Shown here: positions 24,809 to 27,415 of the stretch, in pieces
How positions within the stretch are numbered: the stretch's first letter is position 1
Layout of the letters: every line of letters starts with the position of its first letter
Assembly (NCBI GenBank): GCA_964370375.1
Contig: CAYJIX010000029.1
Location: 1 to 27,415, forward strand
Direction of reading: 5' to 3'
DNA length: 27,415 bases
DNA from: CAYJIX01 sp964370375
Lineage (GTDB): Bacteria; Desulfobacterota; Desulfovibrionia; Desulfovibrionales; Desulfovibrionaceae
Notes under the pieces: model-generated
Databases searched by the model: none
What the model saw: only the letters and a program-made list of their open reading frames with translations
Told to the model about the DNA's origin: nothing
Translations under genes and position numbers: made by a program

Positions 24809-24843
24809 ATGATCTCCTTATACTAGTTGTAGTTGTTTATATA

Positions 24844-24856
24844 CAGGCTGTTCAAA
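24844..24856. repeat. Solitary copy of the CAGGCTGTTCAAA end repeat
   Basis: The 13-mer CAGGCTGTTCAAA is identical to the left end of the element at 24955-25081, 111 bp away. A 13/14 match (CAGGTTGTTCAAAA) also lies at 10088-10101, just after the operon terminator. Confidence 0.7.
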
Positions 24857-24954
24857 CAAAGAGAAAGAGCAAAGCTGTTGCGCATTTGGGGTAACCTGTT
24901 AAAACGTTTGTATCAAAAAATTAGCTATAAAATCCTTACCTATCCATTTTTCCA

Positions 24955-25081
24955 CAGGCTGTTCAAAAAGGGTAAGATACGAGGAAGACGAAGTTTTTTG
25001 CGAAGTGGAGTTTATTTAGACATAAATGACCGTAGCAAAAAACGAGTCTGACGAAGTAAATTGCCGTTTTTCAACCGCCTG
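24955..25081. repeat. 127-bp element with imperfect terminal inverted repeats
   Basis: The left end CAGGCTGTTCAAAAA (24955-24969) and the right end TTTTTCAACCGCCTG (25067-25081) are inverted repeats matching at 13 of 15 bases. Inside are related CGAGGAAGACGAAGT-like and GAGTCTGACGAAGT segments. There is no coding capacity. From memory, non-coding elements starting with AGGCTGTTCAAAAAGG and ending with the complement are common in other bacterial genomes. The right end stops exactly one base before the stop codon of the NtrX-like gene. Confidence 0.6.
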
Positions 25082-26500
25082 TTAATGGTTTATACCAAAA
25101 TTTTTGAGCTTCCGGTGCAAATAACTGCGTTCAAGGCCCACTGTTTCGGCAAGGCGCGTTACATTGCCGCCGCACGCTTCAAGGTTATGGGTAAGATAGC
25201 TTGCTTCAAAGGCAGCACGGGCTTTTTTAAAATCCTGCTCGTTCAACAATTGGTCAAAAAAATTCTTGCTTTCCAGTGTGTTGTCTTGATTATGCTGTTC
25301 CAACTTTAAGGGTGTTTTGCAAAGGTTTTCATGACATTCAGGCCGCATTTCAGTAGGTAAATCGCGCTTTGTGATGGTTTTTCCGGCATGTAAAATCACC
25401 ACACGCTCTACAAAATTGCGCAATTCACGCACATTGCCCGGCCATTCATACTGTTCAAGCAAAGCGAGGGCGTTTTTATCAAATTGTGGTGCTTTGCAGC
25501 CGTGTTGCTTTGACAGATGATATAAAAAGGTTTCAAGCAACAACAAAAGGTCTTGCCCCCGTTCACGCAAAGGCGGCAAATGCAAGGGCATGACCCGTAA
25601 ACGGTAGTATAAATCCTCACGAAATTGGCCTTGTGCTATGGCGTCTTCAAGGTTTTTGTTGGTGGCGGCAATCACTCGCACATCCACTGTGATACTGCGA
25701 GTGCTGCCAACGCGCTCAAAGGTTTGTTCCTGCAAAATGCGTAAAATTTTTGCCTGAGTGCGCAGGCTCATGTCGCCGATTTCATCTAAAAACAGCGTGC
25801 CTTTATGCGCCATTTCAAACCGTCCCACCCGTGAAGCGTCTGCCCCTGTAAAGGCGCCTTTTTCATGACCAAAAAGTTCGCTTTCGATAAGCTCTTCAGG
25901 AATGGCTGCACAGTTGACCGCAATGAACGGCTCGTGAGAACGGCCGCTTTTGGCATGCAAAGCCCTTGCTGCCAATTCCTTGCCAGTGCCGTTTTCGCCA
26001 GTCAAAAGTACCCACACATTTGTGGGCGCAACCTTTTCAAACTGTTCTAAAAAACCTTTCATGACGGGTGATGCGCCAACAAGCTCGTCTTGAGTGGGTA
26101 AACTTGTGTGCAAAGCCCTGTTTTTACGCCGCAATTCGCCCATTTCAAGGGCCCTTGTCGTCACAAGCAACACTTTTTCAAGGGACAACGGCTTTTCAAT
26201 AAAATCATAGGCGCCAAGGCGTATGGCGCTTACAGCTGTTTCAATGGTGCCGTGCCCAGATATCATCACAACAGGGAGCGATGGATATTCAGCCCCTAAA
26301 CGCTCCAACGCAGTAAGCCCGTCCATGGAAGGAAGCCAAATGTCCAAAAAAATCAAGTCCGGCTGATCCTGTGCCACAAGCAATAAACCATCTTCGGCAC
26401 TGCCTGCTTCCAAAACAGTATGCCCCTCATCCTCTAAAATGCCGCGCAAAGCAAAACGGATGGGCTGTTCATCATCAATAATAAGTATTCGCGTTGGCAT
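25082..26500 (-). CDS. NtrX-like sigma-54-dependent response regulator
   Basis: 472 aa. The receiver domain (1-120) has the acidic pocket IDDE, the phospho-acceptor in LIFLDIWLPSMDGL and the lysine in FIEKPLSLEK. The AAA+ domain has Walker A GENGTGKE, an intact GAFTGA loop, Walker B LFLDEIGDM and WPGNVREL. The C-terminal Fis-type helix-turn-helix is LEACGGNVTRLAETVGLERS followed by YLHRKLKNFGI. The LDIWLP and LERSYLHRKL forms are typical of NtrX rather than NtrC. The start is ATG 26500: AAAGGA lies 7 nt upstream and MPTRILIIDDE is a normal receiver start, whereas the frame open to 26551 adds an unrelated leader. No histidine kinase (NtrY) is adjacent. Targets are unknown; sigma-54 itself is encoded at 60-1478. 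Confidence 0.92.
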   Translation of the reverse strand: MPTRILIIDDEQPIRFALRGILEDEGHTVLEAGSAEDGLLLVAQDQPDLIFLDIWLPSMDGLTALERLGAEYPSLPVVMISGHGTIETAVSAIRLGAYDFIEKPLSLEKVLLVTTRALEMGELRRKNRALHTSLPTQDELVGASPVMKGFLEQFEKVAPTNVWVLLTGENGTGKELAARALHAKSGRSHEPFIAVNCAAIPEELIESELFGHEKGAFTGADASRVGRFEMAHKGTLFLDEIGDMSLRTQAKILRILQEQTFERVGSTRSITVDVRVIAATNKNLEDAIAQGQFREDLYYRLRVMPLHLPPLRERGQDLLLLLETFLYHLSKQHGCKAPQFDKNALALLEQYEWPGNVRELRNFVERVVILHAGKTITKRDLPTEMRPECHENLCKTPLKLEQHNQDNTLESKNFFDQLLNEQDFKKARAAFEASYLTHNLEACGGNVTRLAETVGLERSYLHRKLKNFGINH

Positions 26501-26650
26501 GGCTTTATCCTTTGTTGACCCAAGTGTGCCATGACTTGGCTCAAGGTTCAAGAGGCAAAAAAGACAAAAAACGCATAAGGATTACGACATTTGTACAATT
26601 CATTGTGCTATGGATTGTTAAGCCTTTTGAGTAGCCTTGATAAGACGTAT

Positions 26651-26693
26651 AAAAAAAGGCAAGGCATGGACAACAATCCATACCCTGCCTTGC
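26651..26693 (-). terminator. Intrinsic terminator of the OB-fold gene
   Basis: On the minus strand an 8-bp plus 4-bp stem, interrupted by a 5-nt bulge (26659-26670 with 26677-26693), is followed by TTTTTTT from 26651-26657. It lies about 40 nt after the stop of the gene at 26731. Confidence 0.8.
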
Positions 26694-26730
26694 AAATCAT
26701 TTTGTCGTGCAACGTCTTTTGTTGACGGCG

Positions 26731-27162
26731 TTATTGTACTTTGCGGATGCGTTTGACTTCAATTTCTGTACGGCCCCAGTCTTTATCAATTTCTGCTACC
26801 ATTTCAACTAAGGTGTTGGCATCAATGTGTTGACCGCGCCATGCTTTGTCGTCGATCTCAACTTTGCCCTGACCGCTGGCATCTTGAAAGGTGTACATGT
26901 CATCGCCATCGTGCTGGATGATTTTGCCGCGCAAGGTTACCCAGGTGTCATCGGCTTGATTTTGTGCATCAGCAATGGTTACAGTGGCAGGCCCGGGGCC
27001 AGAATAGCCACCCATGGCCTTAGTTGGGCCAGAATAGCCGCCTTGTGCGCCAGGGGCACCACTTGGTTTGCGGTGGTTGTCGGCAAAACTTGTGGGAGCG
27101 GCAAGGGCTAGGGTCAACAGCATAATAGCTAGGGTAATGCCTGTTTTAGAAAAAGTGTTCAT
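26731..27162 (-). CDS. Periplasmic YgiW/YdeI-type OB-fold stress protein
   Basis: 143 aa. The signal peptide is about 1-27 (SKTGITLAIMLLTLALAAPT, cut after SFA). A Gly/Pro/Ser-rich spacer with two GGYSGP repeats (about 41-57) follows, then the bacterial OB-fold at about 58-142. Family marks are ATVTIADAQNQADDTWVTLR, GKIIQHDGDDMYTFQDASG and WGRTEIEVKRI. E. coli members of the family are periplasmic and are linked to peroxide, cadmium or biofilm stress. The ligand is unclear; members lack a defined enzymatic site. AAAGGAG lies 7 nt before the ATG. It is a single gene with its own terminator. Confidence 0.9.
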   Translation of the reverse strand: MNTFSKTGITLAIMLLTLALAAPTSFADNHRKPSGAPGAQGGYSGPTKAMGGYSGPGPATVTIADAQNQADDTWVTLRGKIIQHDGDDMYTFQDASGQGKVEIDDKAWRGQHIDANTLVEMVAEIDKDWGRTEIEVKRIRKVQ

Positions 27163-27369
27163 ATTTTTTCTCCTTTAAAGTTATATGGTATAGCGCGTGT
27201 CTTGTTGACGCGGCTTTTTGTGCGTGCAGCATGAAAACTCTATGCCTTTACGCGGCCAGACCAAACAGATTTTTAAATTGATAACTGTTTTCATAAAAGC
27301 TGGCAAGGATTATCATGGCAGATTTTTCTAACAGTTTTGTGTGCAAAAAACTCGTTTTTAAGCGGCTAC

Positions 27370-27402
27370 AAAAAAAGCCCACAAGGTATCCCTTATGAGC
27401 CT
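27370..27402 (-). terminator. Terminator of a leftward gene beyond the window
   Basis: On the minus strand GGCTCATAAGG pairs with CCTTGTGGGC (with G:U pairs) around GATA and is followed by TTTTTTT (27370-27376). The gene it ends must lie to the right of 27415. Confidence 0.75.
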
Positions 27403-27415
27403 TTGATATTTCGTA

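Noticed and set aside
24833..25051. 72-codon frame between pepA and the NtrX-like gene
   Set aside because: It runs through the end repeats and the 127-bp element; no ribosome binding site and no family resemblance.
26501..26551. 17-codon extension of the NtrX-like regulator
   Set aside because: AAAGGA lies just before ATG 26500, where the receiver domain begins.

Overview
The window looks like a piece of a Gram-negative chromosome of moderate GC, most likely from the Desulfovibrionales (Desulfobacterota). This is inferred from the gene mix: RpoN, two sigma-54 activators including an NtrX-type regulator, a dCache chemoreceptor, SulP and OFA carriers, a TPR/beta-barrel outer-membrane protein and many M20/DcuC-type peptide or organic-acid genes. 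There is no rRNA, tRNA, phage gene, transposase or CRISPR array in it.

Layout. 1-4026: rpoN (minus) and a methyl-accepting chemotaxis protein (plus). 4050-10090: a visibly AT-richer block with its own logic. It holds a sigma-54-dependent activator (minus), a divergent intergenic region with a near-consensus -24/-12 promoter and an upstream direct repeat, then an operon of a double-domain ATC-hydrolase-like protein, a class I glutamine amidotransferase whose frame is broken at an A-run, and a sodium:solute symporter, closed by a strong terminator. 10286-12808: a two-part HD-domain protein (minus) and a secreted DUF3179 protein (plus). 12948-15545: a DcuC-type carrier followed by an AbgA-like M20 amidohydrolase. 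16239-18357: a SulP anion carrier followed by YjdM. 18865-21172: an outer-membrane SLAM-like barrel protein followed by an exported ankyrin-repeat protein. 21449-22702: an OFA-family MFS carrier. 23258-24808: leucyl aminopeptidase. 25082-26500: an NtrX-like response regulator. 26731-27162: a periplasmic YgiW/YdeI-type OB-fold protein.

The most system-like region is 4290-10025. The activator, the sigma-54 promoter, the hydrolase, the amidotransferase and the transporter together look like an inducible uptake-and-processing module for a small organic, possibly sulfur- or amide-containing, compound. The substrate cannot be read from sequence. The amidotransferase needs a -1 shift to be made whole. 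The junction carries the classical A_AAA_AAG slippery heptamer, but a simple one-base deletion fits at least as well. The second pair worth attention is the SLAM-like barrel with the exported ankyrin protein.

Two long intergenic regions (about 15.8-16.2 kb and 22.95-23.13 kb) share diverged modules of a dispersed non-coding repeat family. A third (24.84-25.08 kb) holds a 127-bp element with imperfect terminal inverted repeats that ends exactly at the stop codon of the NtrX-like gene. Several start codons were moved inward from the longest reading frame because a good Shine-Dalgarno sequence sits inside it.
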